DNA of 48,100 bases, taken from Planctomycetota bacterium (GTDB lineage: Bacteria > Planctomycetota > Phycisphaerae > WQYP01). The DNA is taken from assembly GCA_021810145.1 (NCBI GenBank), contig JAJZJL010000018.1, positions 1-48,100 of the forward strand, in the 5' to 3' direction. The notes beneath the pieces are model-generated. The model was not told the origin of the DNA and made no database searches. It worked only from the letters and a program-made list of their open reading frames with translations. Shown piece by piece: positions 1 to 9,021 of the stretch. Every line of letters begins with the position of its first letter. Within the stretch, counting starts at the first letter, position 1. Both the position numbers and the translations under genes were made by a program.

Positions 1-2
1 AC

Positions 3-89
3 GGATGGCAGAATATCGCCGCCGCACTCCGACACCACTCCGTCAAGGTGCATAAGGCGCTCAAATTGGTCGGAATTCCGGAAAACTAA
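3..89 (+). CDS. C-terminal end of an unidentified gene (cut by the window edge)
   Basis: An open frame enters from the left edge and ends at TAA 87-89, giving about 28 residues that finish in KLVGIPEN. The other two forward frames give less protein-like sequence, and one hits a stop near base 54. The peptide is too short to assign a family. It is helical and basic, and could be the last helix of a DNA-binding or regulatory protein. It reads toward rsfS with a 207-bp gap. Confidence 0.35.
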   Translation, partial: GWQNIAAALRHHSVKVHKALKLVGIPEN

Positions 90-296
90 AAGACCCTGGC
101 CCGCGGCCGGGGATAGGACTCGGCCAACGCCTCCGCCAGCGTGGTGATGCACCCCATGTCTGGGTGTTCAGGGTGACATTTCTCTTTATTTACAACATGC
201 CAAGTACCCAGCCGGGTATCAAAAATGCCTGCGGGGTTTACACGATCCTTGCCGTGCGGGACAATATCAGCCGGTATAGAATGCGAGGAATTCATT

Positions 297-1304
297 ATGG
301 CTGATACCCAATCCCAGGACCCGGCATTGAAATTTGCGATTGATCTGGCCCGACTGGCCGATCAGACTCGGTGTCATAACGTCGTACTGCTGGATGTACG
401 GGAAAAATCACCCGTGACCAAATACTTTCTTATTGCCACAGGTACTTCCGATCGGCAGCGGCGCACGGTGAGCGACGAATTGATTGCGCTTGGAAAAAAC
501 AGCGGCTTTCCGGCGTGGCGATCCAATGGTTATGAAACCGCCAAATGGATCGTGGTGGATTTTGTTGATGTTGTTGCCCATATATTTGAAGAGGTCAGTC
601 GAAGTTTCTATGACTTGGAAATGCTCTGGGGAGATTGCCCGCGCGTCCATTGGCAACTGCCCGGACAGGAAGTCTCCGCTCCCGCCATTGCACCGCCGGC
701 CGCTTCAGAAGCTCCGTTGGAAATAACGGAGGACCGTGAGGAAACCACACCGTTAGCCGGGGTTCCGGCCAATGCCGTCAGTGAGCCTGAAGTGGAGGAA
801 TTTGTCGACGAAGAATTATTTGCCACGCAGGTAACGGATAACATTGATCCCGAGGAAGTAACAACTGTTGAAATAATTTCCGTTGAAGCACCTGAACTCC
901 GTGCGCCAAAACCGAAGAAAAAATCCAGAGCCGCCGGGCGTAAGCCGGCGGCGAAAATTGCCGGCAAAACAAGGGCCGCCAAAGCCAAAGTTAAGACAAA
1001 GGCCAAAGCCGAGGCCACGGCCAAAGTCGCGGCCAAAGCCTCTGGCAAAAAAGCGGCCGCCAAGCCCGCCGGACGTACCAAAGCAACCAAAGCCAAAGGT
1101 GCCAAAACCAGGCCGACAGCCGGTAAGCCGCCCAAATTGAAAAAGCCGGTCAAGGCCCGGGCCGCCAAGTCCGCCGGTAAAAAGGTCGTGAAAAAAGCTG
1201 CGGTCCGCAAACCGGGGGCCAAAAAGACGGCGGCGAAAGCGACGGCCGGAAAAGGTCGCGCGGGGGTAAAAAAAGCACCCAGAAAAGGCGGCGGTAAAAG
1301 CTGA
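297..1304 (+). CDS. rsfS: Ribosomal silencing factor RsfS (Iojap family) with a long Lys/Ala-rich tail
   Basis: RsfS binds ribosomal protein uL14 on the free large subunit and blocks subunit joining when nutrients are short. Residues about 8-115 carry the Iojap fold: the DVREKSPVTKYFLIATGTSD segment, then the W-VVDFVDVVAHIF core and a YDLEMLWGD-like end. The frame is open from 225, but ATG 297 is chosen because GAGGAA lies 6 bases before it and the family begins there. Residues about 115-200 are acidic and low in complexity. The last roughly 135 residues are dominated by Lys, Ala, Pro and Arg in AKAK, KKAAAK and KAAKSAGKK runs like histone H1 or bacterial H1-like proteins. Family members are usually 105-130 residues; this one is 335. 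argS follows 16 bases later, so the two are probably cotranscribed. The domain call is firm; the role of the tail is unknown. Confidence 0.93.
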   Translation: MADTQSQDPALKFAIDLARLADQTRCHNVVLLDVREKSPVTKYFLIATGTSDRQRRTVSDELIALGKNSGFPAWRSNGYETAKWIVVDFVDVVAHIFEEVSRSFYDLEMLWGDCPRVHWQLPGQEVSAPAIAPPAASEAPLEITEDREETTPLAGVPANAVSEPEVEEFVDEELFATQVTDNIDPEEVTTVEIISVEAPELRAPKPKKKSRAAGRKPAAKIAGKTRAAKAKVKTKAKAEATAKVAAKASGKKAAAKPAGRTKATKAKGAKTRPTAGKPPKLKKPVKARAAKSAGKKVVKKAAVRKPGAKKTAAKATAGKGRAGVKKAPRKGGGKS

Positions 1305-1320
1305 AAAAAGGTAATTTCTG

Positions 1321-3306
1321 ATGTCGATTGAAAGTCTTTTACGGGAGAGGTTCTCGCGCGCAATCGGTCTGGCCTTCGGGTCGGAATTTGCCGGTGATCC
1401 GATGGTGAAAGCCGGAGATCCGAAGTTTGCGGACTACCAGTGCAACGCGGCGATGGTGCTCTCACGGCAGTTGGGCCGCCCGCCGCGCGAAGTCGCAACT
1501 GAAATTCTCCGCCATGTTGAACTGGCCGATGTCTGCGATCCTCCACAGGTCGCGGGTCCGGGATTCATTAATGTCCGGATCAGTGCCGGCTGGCTGGCCC
1601 GGCGGCTTGCCGAGTTGCTTGCCGACTCCGCCGCCAAGGCGCGTGGCGGAGTGGCCCGAGTTGCGCAAAGTGCCACGGTGGTGGTGGATTATGCGGGGCC
1701 GAATATTGCCAAGGAAATGCACGTCGGGCATTTACGCAGCAGTATTCTCGGAGACGCCATTGCGCGCAGCCTGGCGTTTGTCGGACATCGCGTGGTGCGG
1801 CAGAATCATGTTGGAGATTTTGGCACGCAGTTTGGCATGTTGATTCGTCATGCCAGGGATTTAAAACTCGATACCGGCGAAATGCCGCAGATTTCCGATC
1901 TGGATTCGTATTACAAGCAGGCCTCCGCTCGCGATAAGTCCGATCCGCAATTCGCCATTGAAGCCCGGCAGGCGGTTGTGGCGCTGCAAAGCGGTGATCC
2001 GGAAGCATTGCGGCTCTGGCACTGGATACGCGAAGAAAGTAACCGTCATTGCCGGGAAATTTTCGCGCAACTGGGAATTACGCTTTCCGAAGCCGACCAG
2101 CGCGGCGAAAGCTTTTACGCGGGACGCCTGTCCGCGCTGGTGCAGAAATTATCCGAAGCTCTGCCGTTTGGCGGTGATGGTCCATATGAGGGTATATCCG
2201 AGGTTTTTGACCCGCAGCGCAAAGCCAGATTGGATACCGGAACGCTTGATTCGTCCTGTGCCGCGGAAGTTCAAGAGGCGATGCTGGAGCCTGAAGCGGT
2301 TGAACGGGTGGAGGAAGCCTCTGAGCCGCAGATTGTGACCAAGGCTTTTGTGGCTGAATCGCACGGGGCGGTGTGTGTGTTTCTGCCGGGATTTGTGGAT
2401 AAAGATAAAAAGCCGTTACCGCTGATCATTCGCAAGAGTGACGGAGCCTATTTATATGCCACCACGGATCTCGCCGCACTGTATTTCCGCATAATAGAGG
2501 AAAAGACCACTCCGGAGCAGACCGCTCCGCTGGATCAGAATTGGCATGCCGACCGGATTATCTACACCACCGACGCCCGGCAGGCCCAGCATTTTGCCAT
2601 GGTCTTTGATACCATCCGGGCCGCCCACTGGGATATTAATCCAGTGACACAATTACCGGTACTTTTGCAACATGCTCCATTCGGGTCCATTCTCGGTGAA
2701 GACGGTAAGCCATTTAAAACCCGCTCCGGTGAATCGGTAAAGTTGCGGGATTTACTGCATGAAGCGGTGCAGCGGGCCGAAGCGGTGGTTGAGAAAAAAA
2801 ATCCTGACCTGCCGGTGGCGGCGCGGCGGCTGGTAGCACGGGCGGTGGGCATTGGTGCCGTAAAATATGCCGATCTCCGGCAGGACCGTATAACCGATTA
2901 TCAGTTTGTGTGGGATCGGCTCCTGGCTTTGGATGGCAATACCGGGCCGTATCTGCAATATGCTTTTGCCCGTATCTGCAGTATTTTCCGCAAGGCCGGT
3001 TCATTGCCCGCGACGAATGCGGCGATCATGCTCGATACCCCGCAGGAACGGGATCTGGCCCGGCGTATCCTGCAGTTCAGCGATGTGGTGCAGGCGGTGC
3101 TGCAGGACCTGAAACCCCATTATTTATGTACCTATCTGTACGAATTGTGTGGTTCATTTTCCGCATTTTATGAGCACTGTCCGGTGCTCAGAGCCGCTTC
3201 CGCGGAACTGCGGAACAGCCGTCTGGCGTTATGTGATTTAACGGCGGCGGTGCTCAAGGTGGGCCTGCACGAATTGCTGGGCATGGAACTTCTGGAGGAA
3301 ATGTGA
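1321..3306 (+). CDS. argS: Arginyl-tRNA synthetase
   Basis: Class I aminoacyl-tRNA synthetase that charges tRNA-Arg in the cytoplasm. The N-terminal tRNA-binding domain occupies about residues 1-110. The HIGH-type signature is HVGH at 134-137, preceded by a lysine (AKEMHVGH). This fits the ArgRS group that lacks a classical KMSKS loop and carries the compensating lysine upstream; the corresponding loop reads KPFKTRSGESVKL. The C-terminal anticodon-binding domain ends with an LLGMELLEEM helix. At 661 residues it is longer than the usual 550-600. The extra length lies in the catalytic domain around residues 270-350, an acidic stretch rich in Glu and Val. It lies directly downstream of rsfS. The tRNA-Arg(ACG) at 13865 is one of its likely substrates. 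Confidence 0.96.
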   Translation: MSIESLLRERFSRAIGLAFGSEFAGDPMVKAGDPKFADYQCNAAMVLSRQLGRPPREVATEILRHVELADVCDPPQVAGPGFINVRISAGWLARRLAELLADSAAKARGGVARVAQSATVVVDYAGPNIAKEMHVGHLRSSILGDAIARSLAFVGHRVVRQNHVGDFGTQFGMLIRHARDLKLDTGEMPQISDLDSYYKQASARDKSDPQFAIEARQAVVALQSGDPEALRLWHWIREESNRHCREIFAQLGITLSEADQRGESFYAGRLSALVQKLSEALPFGGDGPYEGISEVFDPQRKARLDTGTLDSSCAAEVQEAMLEPEAVERVEEASEPQIVTKAFVAESHGAVCVFLPGFVDKDKKPLPLIIRKSDGAYLYATTDLAALYFRIIEEKTTPEQTAPLDQNWHADRIIYTTDARQAQHFAMVFDTIRAAHWDINPVTQLPVLLQHAPFGSILGEDGKPFKTRSGESVKLRDLLHEAVQRAEAVVEKKNPDLPVAARRLVARAVGIGAVKYADLRQDRITDYQFVWDRLLALDGNTGPYLQYAFARICSIFRKAGSLPATNAAIMLDTPQERDLARRILQFSDVVQAVLQDLKPHYLCTYLYELCGSFSAFYEHCPVLRAASAELRNSRLALCDLTAAVLKVGLHELLGMELLEEM

Positions 3307-3378
3307 GTCTGCCGCCCCGCATTTTACACGCCATTGTGCAGCACGCCTCCGGTCTCGCAAATGGTCGGGTGGCGTAAC

Positions 3379-4380
3379 ATGAAGCACGTTAACCTCGCGC
3401 TGGTTGGATGCGGAGATTTCATGGTTCATGCCCATGTGCCGCAGTTGCTGCAGGTGCCGGAAATCCGCGTTGTGGCGCTTTGCGATTCCCGTCCCGGTGT
3501 TGCGGAGAAATTACGGATTCACCAGTTTCATGATGATCCGAAAATAAGGATCTATTCGAAGTGGGAGCAGTTGCTGAAAAACCGTCCGCCGGGAATTTGC
3601 GGTGTTTTGTTTGCCACGCCCCATCACCAGCATTTTGAGCAGTGCTCGGCCGCGCTTCACCATGGATGGAATGTGCTGGTGGAAAAGCCCATGGTAACGA
3701 ATTCAGCGCATGCGCGGGCATTGGCTGAACAGGTTCAGAAAAGCGGATTGCAGTTGCAGATTGCCTTTCAGGCGCCTTTCAGTGCCGAATATGCCTGTAT
3801 TAAGGAATTGCTCAATCGCGGCGCATTGGGGGAATTACAAACCGTTGCCGGCATGTGCCATCAGGGTTGGAAGTCATCCACCTGGGATACCTGGCGGCAG
3901 AAGCCGGAATTGTCCGGCGGTGGCTTTGTTTATGATACCGCTTCGCATCTGCTCAATGCCGTTACGTGGCTGGTGGATCGACCGGCGCTGGAAGTATTCG
4001 CATGGCTGGATAACAAACTTACCGGCGTGGAGATTAATGGCGTGATTTCCATTCGCTGGGATAAATATCTCATGGGTTCCGTGACGGCATCCGGAAATTC
4101 TCCCGGCTGGCAGGAAGGAATCTGGCTGGCCGGAGACAAGGGACGCGTGGTAACGGGAATTCATGGCGGGCGGCTGGAATATTTTGACCGTGACGGCGGC
4201 CGGGTTTCGCACGTGCGGCCCAAAGACCATCAACATACACCGGTGCAGAATTTTGCATTAAGTCTGCTGGGCCTTCAGACGCCACGGTGTCCGGTGCGTT
4301 TCGGTGTTTTACACAGCCAACTCATGGACGGCATTTACCGCAGCTCGCAAGAAGGCCGTCCCGTAAAGGTGGGGCAGTAA
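3379..4380 (+). CDS. Gfo/Idh/MocA family NAD(P)-dependent oxidoreductase
   Basis: The N-terminal Rossmann segment NLALVGCGDFMVHAHVP begins right after the chosen start, and the EKP motif (VLVEKPMVTNSAHARAL) that carries the conserved lysine of the family follows at about residue 100. The C-terminal alpha/beta domain includes a GGGFVYDTASHLLNAVTWL segment with the usual catalytic-type histidine. ATG 3379 is preferred over upstream in-frame starts at 3334 and 3361 because the Rossmann strand starts there, although the ribosome site is weak. Members oxidise or epimerise sugars, inositols or amino sugars; the substrate cannot be read from sequence. It follows argS by 72 bases on the same strand. 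Family certainty is high, specific function unknown. Confidence 0.88.
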   Translation: MKHVNLALVGCGDFMVHAHVPQLLQVPEIRVVALCDSRPGVAEKLRIHQFHDDPKIRIYSKWEQLLKNRPPGICGVLFATPHHQHFEQCSAALHHGWNVLVEKPMVTNSAHARALAEQVQKSGLQLQIAFQAPFSAEYACIKELLNRGALGELQTVAGMCHQGWKSSTWDTWRQKPELSGGGFVYDTASHLLNAVTWLVDRPALEVFAWLDNKLTGVEINGVISIRWDKYLMGSVTASGNSPGWQEGIWLAGDKGRVVTGIHGGRLEYFDRDGGRVSHVRPKDHQHTPVQNFALSLLGLQTPRCPVRFGVLHSQLMDGIYRSSQEGRPVKVGQ

Positions 4381-4822
4381 ATCGGTGCTCTTTCTTGAGA
4401 TTGTCCCCACCCGCAGTTGTAAACGAATTTGGGTGCAACGCCGACCTGGTGCAGGCGTCTCAAAAGGATCCCGCTTTTCCGTGAAATACCTTTGGGAATC
4501 CTGCAGAAACTCCCCGCTACGGAATTTAAATCGCACGATCGGTCAACATCAGGCCGGGCGTTTATGCCGACGCCGCAGGAGATTTTCAATTAGGGCGCCA
4601 TTGCAACGTTGTGGCGAACCGTTCCACCCATCAGGACATGGATGACAAACCATTTGCTGTCCGAGTTCGGGCCAATAAGCACCGCTGGCTTTGGGATCCA
4701 AGCCCGCGACGCGCCGAGTTTCCGATCCATCCTCGATTTATGCCGGTGGCGGTGCGTATTGCCGGTTTGACCGCAATATGCTCAAATAGCGTATCGACCG
4801 CGTGGTGAAAGGGTGATCCGGT
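4381..4822. other. 442-base intergenic stretch without a supported gene
   Basis: Short open frames exist on both strands here, but none has a convincing ribosome site plus protein-like composition, and none resembles a family I know. No tRNA-like fold or terminator with a T-tract was seen. The stretch separates the oxidoreductase from proB. Confidence 0.5.
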
Positions 4823-5935
4823 ATGAATCGGGCGGAAATAGTATCAGGTGTTACAAGCATTGTGGTGAAAATAGGCACCAATGCGCTGACCGGTGAAAAT
4901 GGGGCGCTGGATCATGCCATCATTACCGCTCTGGCGGATGATCTGGCGCGGCTGCGCAAAGATCGCCGTATTTATATTACCCTGGTATCCAGCGGTGCCA
5001 TCGGGGCCGGAATGACCGAAATGGGATTGACCGCCCGGCCCAAAGATTTACCGATGCTGCAGGCGGCGGCGGCGGTGGGGCAGAGCTTATTGATGAATCA
5101 TTTCGCGCAGGCCCTTAAGCCGCACGGCCTGCACGCCGGACAAATTCTTGTTACCCGGCAGGATTTTGAGCACCGTTTGCGCTATTTGAATCTGCGTAAC
5201 TGCATTCACGCACTGCATCGCAGCGACTCGGTTCCGATTATCAATGAAAACGATGCCGTGGCCGTGGAGGAAATCCGCTTCGGTGATAACGACCTGATCG
5301 CGGCGCATGTGACGAATCTGTTGCGGGCAAATGTGCTGATTCTGCTTTCCGTGGTGGACGGACTGCTGGATGATCAGGGGCGGGTGCAATCCACCGTTAC
5401 CGGGATGGACGAATCCGTTACCGCCATGGTGCGACCGGAAAAATCCGCACGCGGCAGCGGCGGCATGGGCGGCAAACTCGTGGCCGCCGGAACCGTTCGA
5501 ACCGCCGGAGAACCGGTCATTATCGCCAATGGAAAGACCCCGGGAATTGTATCGCGGCTTCTGGCCGGAGAGCCTTTAGGTACCCTGATTTTGCCCGGTG
5601 CGCGGCGCCTGTCCGCCCGCAGCCGTTGGATTGGCCTGACCGCCAGAACGCTCGGTAGCCTGACGGTTGACGATGGGGCGAAAAAGGCGTTGAAAAATAA
5701 TAAATCACTGTTGGCCCGCGGTATAACGGCCGCCGCGGGAGAATTCGCGCAGGGCGATGCGGTGGTGGTGGTGGACGGCGACGGAGGGATTATCGCCCGG
5801 GGGTTAAGCAATTATTCGCGGGAAGAGGTCGAGAAAATAAAAGGGCAGAAAACCAGCAGTTTCAAGGCGCTATTGGCGCGGGATACATGGTATGAGGAAG
5901 TTATTCACCGGGATAACCTGGTGCTGGCTCAATGA
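4823..5935 (+). CDS. proB: Glutamate 5-kinase with C-terminal PUA domain
   Basis: Phosphorylates glutamate to gamma-glutamyl phosphate, the first committed step of proline synthesis. The amino-acid kinase fold shows at VVKIGTNALTG near the start, LVSSGAIGAG (about 53-62), the NENDAV motif (about 136-141) and FGDNDLIAAHVTNLL. SGGMGGKLVAA is the usual lysine-containing segment near residue 215. Residues about 275-365 form the PUA domain found in most bacterial ProB. The length of 370 is typical. The start has an AAAGGG-like ribosome site 10-15 bases upstream. proA is not adjacent; instead a TPR gene and a sugar isomerase follow on the same strand. Confidence 0.96.
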   Translation: MNRAEIVSGVTSIVVKIGTNALTGENGALDHAIITALADDLARLRKDRRIYITLVSSGAIGAGMTEMGLTARPKDLPMLQAAAAVGQSLLMNHFAQALKPHGLHAGQILVTRQDFEHRLRYLNLRNCIHALHRSDSVPIINENDAVAVEEIRFGDNDLIAAHVTNLLRANVLILLSVVDGLLDDQGRVQSTVTGMDESVTAMVRPEKSARGSGGMGGKLVAAGTVRTAGEPVIIANGKTPGIVSRLLAGEPLGTLILPGARRLSARSRWIGLTARTLGSLTVDDGAKKALKNNKSLLARGITAAAGEFAQGDAVVVVDGDGGIIARGLSNYSREEVEKIKGQKTSSFKALLARDTWYEEVIHRDNLVLAQ

Positions 5936-5942
5936 GTTTTTC

Positions 5943-5963
5943 ACCGCGGGTTTGAACCGCGGT
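5943..5963. repeat. Short inverted repeat between proB and the TPR gene
   Basis: ACCGCGG at 5943-5949 pairs with CCGCGGT at 5957-5963 around a seven-base loop. There is no T-tract, so it is not a standard intrinsic terminator. It lies just after the proB stop and could stabilise the mRNA end. Confidence 0.4.
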
Positions 5964-5970
5964 ACAAAGG

Positions 5971-6297
5971 ATGATTCGCGTGAATGAACAACGAGTACAA
6001 CAATTGCTCAAACTCCTGGAAGCGGATGGAAACGATTGTTTCCTGCGTTATGGCCTGGCGCTGGAATATATGAAAGGTGATCAACTCGATGCGGCGATCG
6101 AGCAATTTAACACCATTTTTCGCCTTGATCCCAATTACGCCGCCGCCTATTTCGCATGTGGCAGAGCGCTGGTGCAGCAGGGCAAGGTTGCCGAGGCCCG
6201 GGAAAAATTCGAGGCGGGCATCCCCGTTGCGGAAAAATCCGGTGATGCGCATCTCGCCGGACAGATGCGTGAAGCACTGGAATTACTGGATCAATAG
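5971..6297 (+). CDS. Small tetratricopeptide-repeat protein
   Basis: A 108-residue soluble protein made of about two and a half TPR units. The clearest are residues 21-54 (DCFLRYGLALEYMKGDQLDAAIEQFNTIF, abbreviated here by its ends) and 55-88, with the canonical small and aromatic positions (Y-A-Y-ACGRALVQQGKVAEA). No signal peptide or membrane segment is present. TPR proteins of this size generally act as binding partners. It starts 35 bases after proB and is followed 41 bases later by the TIM-barrel gene, so the three may form one transcription unit. The partner is unknown. Confidence 0.82.
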   Translation: MIRVNEQRVQQLLKLLEADGNDCFLRYGLALEYMKGDQLDAAIEQFNTIFRLDPNYAAAYFACGRALVQQGKVAEAREKFEAGIPVAEKSGDAHLAGQMREALELLDQ

Positions 6298-6338
6298 CGC
6301 ACGAGCCGTTAATGGCTTATACACTCCATGGAGATACC

Positions 6339-7175
6339 ATGAAACTGGCCTTTTCAACCAATGCGTTCACCCGCATGTCTCTTGCCAGAGCCATCCATGA
6401 AATTGCCGCCGCCGGATATTCCGGCGTGGAAATTCTCGCCGACAAACCCCACTGGTATCCCGGCGCGTTTGTCGCATCGGAGGTGCTGGCGATCCGAAGA
6501 CAATTGGAAAAGCATCGTATCCGCGTAAGTAATATCAATGCCAATTGCACCTTCGGCTTCTGGAAACATGCTCCGCCCGAGCCTTATTTTGAACCGTCGC
6601 TGATTTCCCCCCTGCCCGCTTTGCGCGCCGCCAGGAAAAAGATGATTCTCAATACGCTTAAGTTCGCGGATGCGGTGGGGGCGGAGAATATCAGCATTAC
6701 CAGCGGGAAGGCTCTGCCCACGATGCCTCCGGAAAAAGCGATGGCTCAAATAATCGAGGGCCTCAAGCCCATATTGGATGTGGCGCAGAAGCTCAATATC
6801 CGCATCGGAATGGAATGCGAACCCATGCTGTTTATTGAATGGGCGACGGAATTGCGGCAGTTAATTGATCAGATCAAAAGCCCGATGCTTGGAGCCAATC
6901 TGGATATTGGTCATTCCGTGGTGCTTGGAGAAAAGATTCCCGCGATATTAAAACTGCTGCGCGGCAGAATCTGGAATTGTCATATTGAGGATATTCCCGG
7001 TCGCAAGCATTATCACCTGATTCCCGGCGAGGGCGACATGAATTGGCGGGCTTTGAAAACAGCGCTTTCCAATATTGATTACGACCGATTCCTCACCGTG
7101 GAACTCTATACCTATCCGGATCAGCCGGTGCATGCCGCGCAAAAGAGCCTCGTATTTTTAAGAAAGATATTTTAA
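6339..7175 (+). CDS. Sugar phosphate isomerase/epimerase-like TIM-barrel protein
   Basis: A 278-residue xylose-isomerase-like TIM barrel (AP endonuclease 2 superfamily). The N-terminus reads MKLAFSTNAFTRMSLARAI, then YSGVEIL, the typical first two strands. Conserved metal-ligand positions are visible as glutamates in GMECEPM and VELYTYPD, and histidines in LDIGHS and IWNCHIED. ATG 6339 is chosen over the in-frame ATG 6312 because GGAG lies 5 bases upstream and the barrel starts there. Family members isomerise or epimerise sugars and inositol derivatives. The substrate is not evident. It is the last plus-strand gene before the convergent hydrolase gene. Confidence 0.85.
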   Translation: MKLAFSTNAFTRMSLARAIHEIAAAGYSGVEILADKPHWYPGAFVASEVLAIRRQLEKHRIRVSNINANCTFGFWKHAPPEPYFEPSLISPLPALRAARKKMILNTLKFADAVGAENISITSGKALPTMPPEKAMAQIIEGLKPILDVAQKLNIRIGMECEPMLFIEWATELRQLIDQIKSPMLGANLDIGHSVVLGEKIPAILKLLRGRIWNCHIEDIPGRKHYHLIPGEGDMNWRALKTALSNIDYDRFLTVELYTYPDQPVHAAQKSLVFLRKIF

Positions 7176-7288
7176 TTCCCGTCGCGCCTGATCCGTGCAA
7201 TGGTACTGGCACCCAGGCAGACAGACCGGCAGCGCCGGTAAATGCGGCTTCGGATCAGCGGTATGGTTTGGAAATATGGCGATCGGGT

Positions 7289-8311
7289 TTAAGCCTCTTG
7301 GGCGTCCTCATTTGTTTCCGGCTCCACGGGGGTAAATGCGGCGGCTTTGCCGGGGCGGACCTGCAGTTTCTGGGCGTGATCCATGAAAAACTCGACTTTG
7401 GGCTTAATGGTCAAACCCGCCATGGCCTTCTCAAGCTGTTTCTGCGCCCAGCGCAAATAGGTGCGGCGGGATAAATGAGAAATCAGCACCAGTTCGTTTT
7501 CCAGCCGCGGCAGCACTTCAATAAACTCATTAACGTGCAGATGATGGCCCACCGCCGCCCGCTTGCGATGGTTTGGCTCGAAAAAAGTGCACTCGGTTAT
7601 CAGGATGCGCGCATCGCGCACGCCATCCTGCAACAATGTTTCACCCATACTCGTGTCGCCGGTATAGGCAATCAGTGGCACGTCCAGGGTGTAGGTGATT
7701 TTTTCTCCGCGGGCTTTCATATCGCGTAAGATATGCCCGGGCAGATTTTGTGCGGCCAATTCAGCCTTAAGTTTCTCCCGCCGATCCAGAAGTAAAAAGC
7801 CGGCGGATGGCGCGGTGTGCCGCGTGGCAAAGGTTCGGACAATCAGCCCTTTGCGAAGCTCAAATTCCTCGCCGATTTTTAAGCCGATGACCCGATGCGC
7901 AATGGCTTTACCTTCCAGGGCGGTCCAGGACTTAATAACGCCGGAGACGGCATCGGCAATGGCGGCGGGGCAGATCACCGTGCCGGGCGTCATGCCTTGA
8001 AAGAAACGTTGAGAAAGGTAATAAGCCAATCCCGCACTATGATCCATGTGGCCATGTGTGAGAAGGCAGAAATCACTGGTCAACACGGGACGCGGGCACT
8101 TGCCGATGTCGAAGACCACATTAAGTTCCGGTGCCTGAATCACCGATTCTTCACCGGCGACGCTGTACCCGAGCAGATGGCAATAGGGCGTTTTCAGCAC
8201 GGCCAGTGGCGGCAGCAACGGAACCTCATGCTGCGGGGCGTTGCCGGTTAAGTTACGCGGTGCCGGTTCGCCGGACGCTGCAGGAGTATTTTGATCGGGT
8301 GCTTTCATCAT
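7289..8311 (-). CDS. Metallo-beta-lactamase fold protein of the RNase Z-like group
   Basis: A 340-residue MBL-fold hydrolase. The metal motif HxHxDH appears as LTHGHMDHSAGLAYYLSQ at about residues 86-103. Later ligands fit HTAP, the aspartate in IAYTGDTSMG, and the histidine in LVLISHLSRR. The order and spacing resemble tRNase Z and related planctomycete hydrolases rather than beta-lactamases. The first about 45 residues are Pro-rich and likely disordered. Canonical RNase Z processes tRNA 3' ends; whether this protein does so is inference. It converges with the isomerase gene. Two adjacent ATG codons (8311, 8308) could start it. Confidence 0.8.
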   Translation of the reverse strand: MMKAPDQNTPAASGEPAPRNLTGNAPQHEVPLLPPLAVLKTPYCHLLGYSVAGEESVIQAPELNVVFDIGKCPRPVLTSDFCLLTHGHMDHSAGLAYYLSQRFFQGMTPGTVICPAAIADAVSGVIKSWTALEGKAIAHRVIGLKIGEEFELRKGLIVRTFATRHTAPSAGFLLLDRREKLKAELAAQNLPGHILRDMKARGEKITYTLDVPLIAYTGDTSMGETLLQDGVRDARILITECTFFEPNHRKRAAVGHHLHVNEFIEVLPRLENELVLISHLSRRTYLRWAQKQLEKAMAGLTIKPKVEFFMDHAQKLQVRPGKAAAFTPVEPETNEDAQEA

Positions 8312-8915
8312 CCACCGAATTTAATCGAATATGGCTTCGGCGGCAACGTGCCCATGCAGGCTTGATGAAGTTATTTCCGAAGCGAACCGGCGGCTGGCTG
8401 ATTTGGATATTTTTTCGCCAACCGGGATCGCTGTGCGGTTTTCCGGAAGTCTATCGGATAGCAGATGGTTCAAGTGAATGGATCATGGTGTCCCGCATTT
8501 TTACTGGAAACTCTGAAGAGGGGTTGTAGCGCCGAAGGATGTTGAATTCCGATGGCGCATCTGCGGGGCGTTGGTGCCAGGGTCGAGTTCCTATGCGCCA
8601 GCAAATTCAACACGACAAATGTCCAATCTCAAATGCTCATCCGGATTACACTCGGCAATCGCAGACTCAAAGGGTGTCGCCGGCTGAATTGCTGGCCATG
8701 AATCGGGATATTTTCCGAAGTGTCGCCATTCCAACTAAGCTCTGGACTGATTCGATATCATGCGTTTTCACCCACTGCAACTTGCAGCTAGATGCCGATA
8801 AAATTCGCAAAGCGGTTTATATTTTCCGCGATGGTTCCATAATCTTAATGGGAGCTTTTTCGTGATTACATAAGGGGAACCCGGTCTGTGCGGCGTCTTA
8901 TGTCTTCGTAATAAT
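8312..8915. other. 600-base stretch without a supported gene
   Basis: A plus-strand frame at 8539-8865 (108 residues) is the only candidate; it has a GAAGGA ahead of the start but no recognisable domain and an irregular composition. I do not call it. Nothing else was seen on either strand. Confidence 0.4.
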
Positions 8916-8955
8916 AAAAAAACCAGGCTGGCGGCCCGAAGGAACGCCAGCCTGG
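8916..8955 (-). terminator. Strong rho-independent terminator
   Basis: An 11-bp perfect stem (CCAGGCTGGCG at 8923-8933 with its complement at 8945-8955) has an 11-base loop and, on the minus strand, is followed by seven T residues (8922-8916). It ends the candidate sRNA and would also stop read-through from glyS. Confidence 0.85.
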
Positions 8956-9021
8956 GGAGGGAGAGAGAGAGCAAGATTGGTATTACATCAGCTTTTCGCT
9001 GAGCAGTATTCACTTAACACT
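8916..9021 (-). ncRNA. Candidate small RNA with CU-rich single strand and intrinsic terminator
   Basis: On the minus strand a promoter-like pair (TTGAAG at 9055-9050, 16 bases, TACGAT at 9033-9028) predicts a start near 9021. The transcript would first form a small hairpin (TCAGC, loop GAAAA, GCTGA; 9002-8988). A pyrimidine run of CU repeats (about 8975-8956) follows and is unpaired. The RNA ends in a strong hairpin and seven U residues. This three-part shape is typical of trans-acting bacterial sRNAs, and the CU-rich run is complementary to purine-rich Shine-Dalgarno sequences. The alternative is the far 3' UTR of glyS, whose stop is 9151; the AT-rich region 9040-9140 argues for a separate promoter. 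Prediction only. Confidence 0.5.

Noticed and set aside
608..1546. A 312-residue minus-strand frame over rsfS and the argS start
   Set aside because: Produced by the Lys/Ala repeat tail read on the other strand; it is hydrophobic low-complexity sequence.
4385..4808. Short frames before proB
   Set aside because: High Arg/Pro/Trp content, no ribosome site and no family resemblance; probably chance.
8539..8865. A 108-residue plus-strand frame between the hydrolase and the sRNA
   Set aside because: A purine stretch precedes it, but there is no domain, the composition is irregular and the start is ambiguous.
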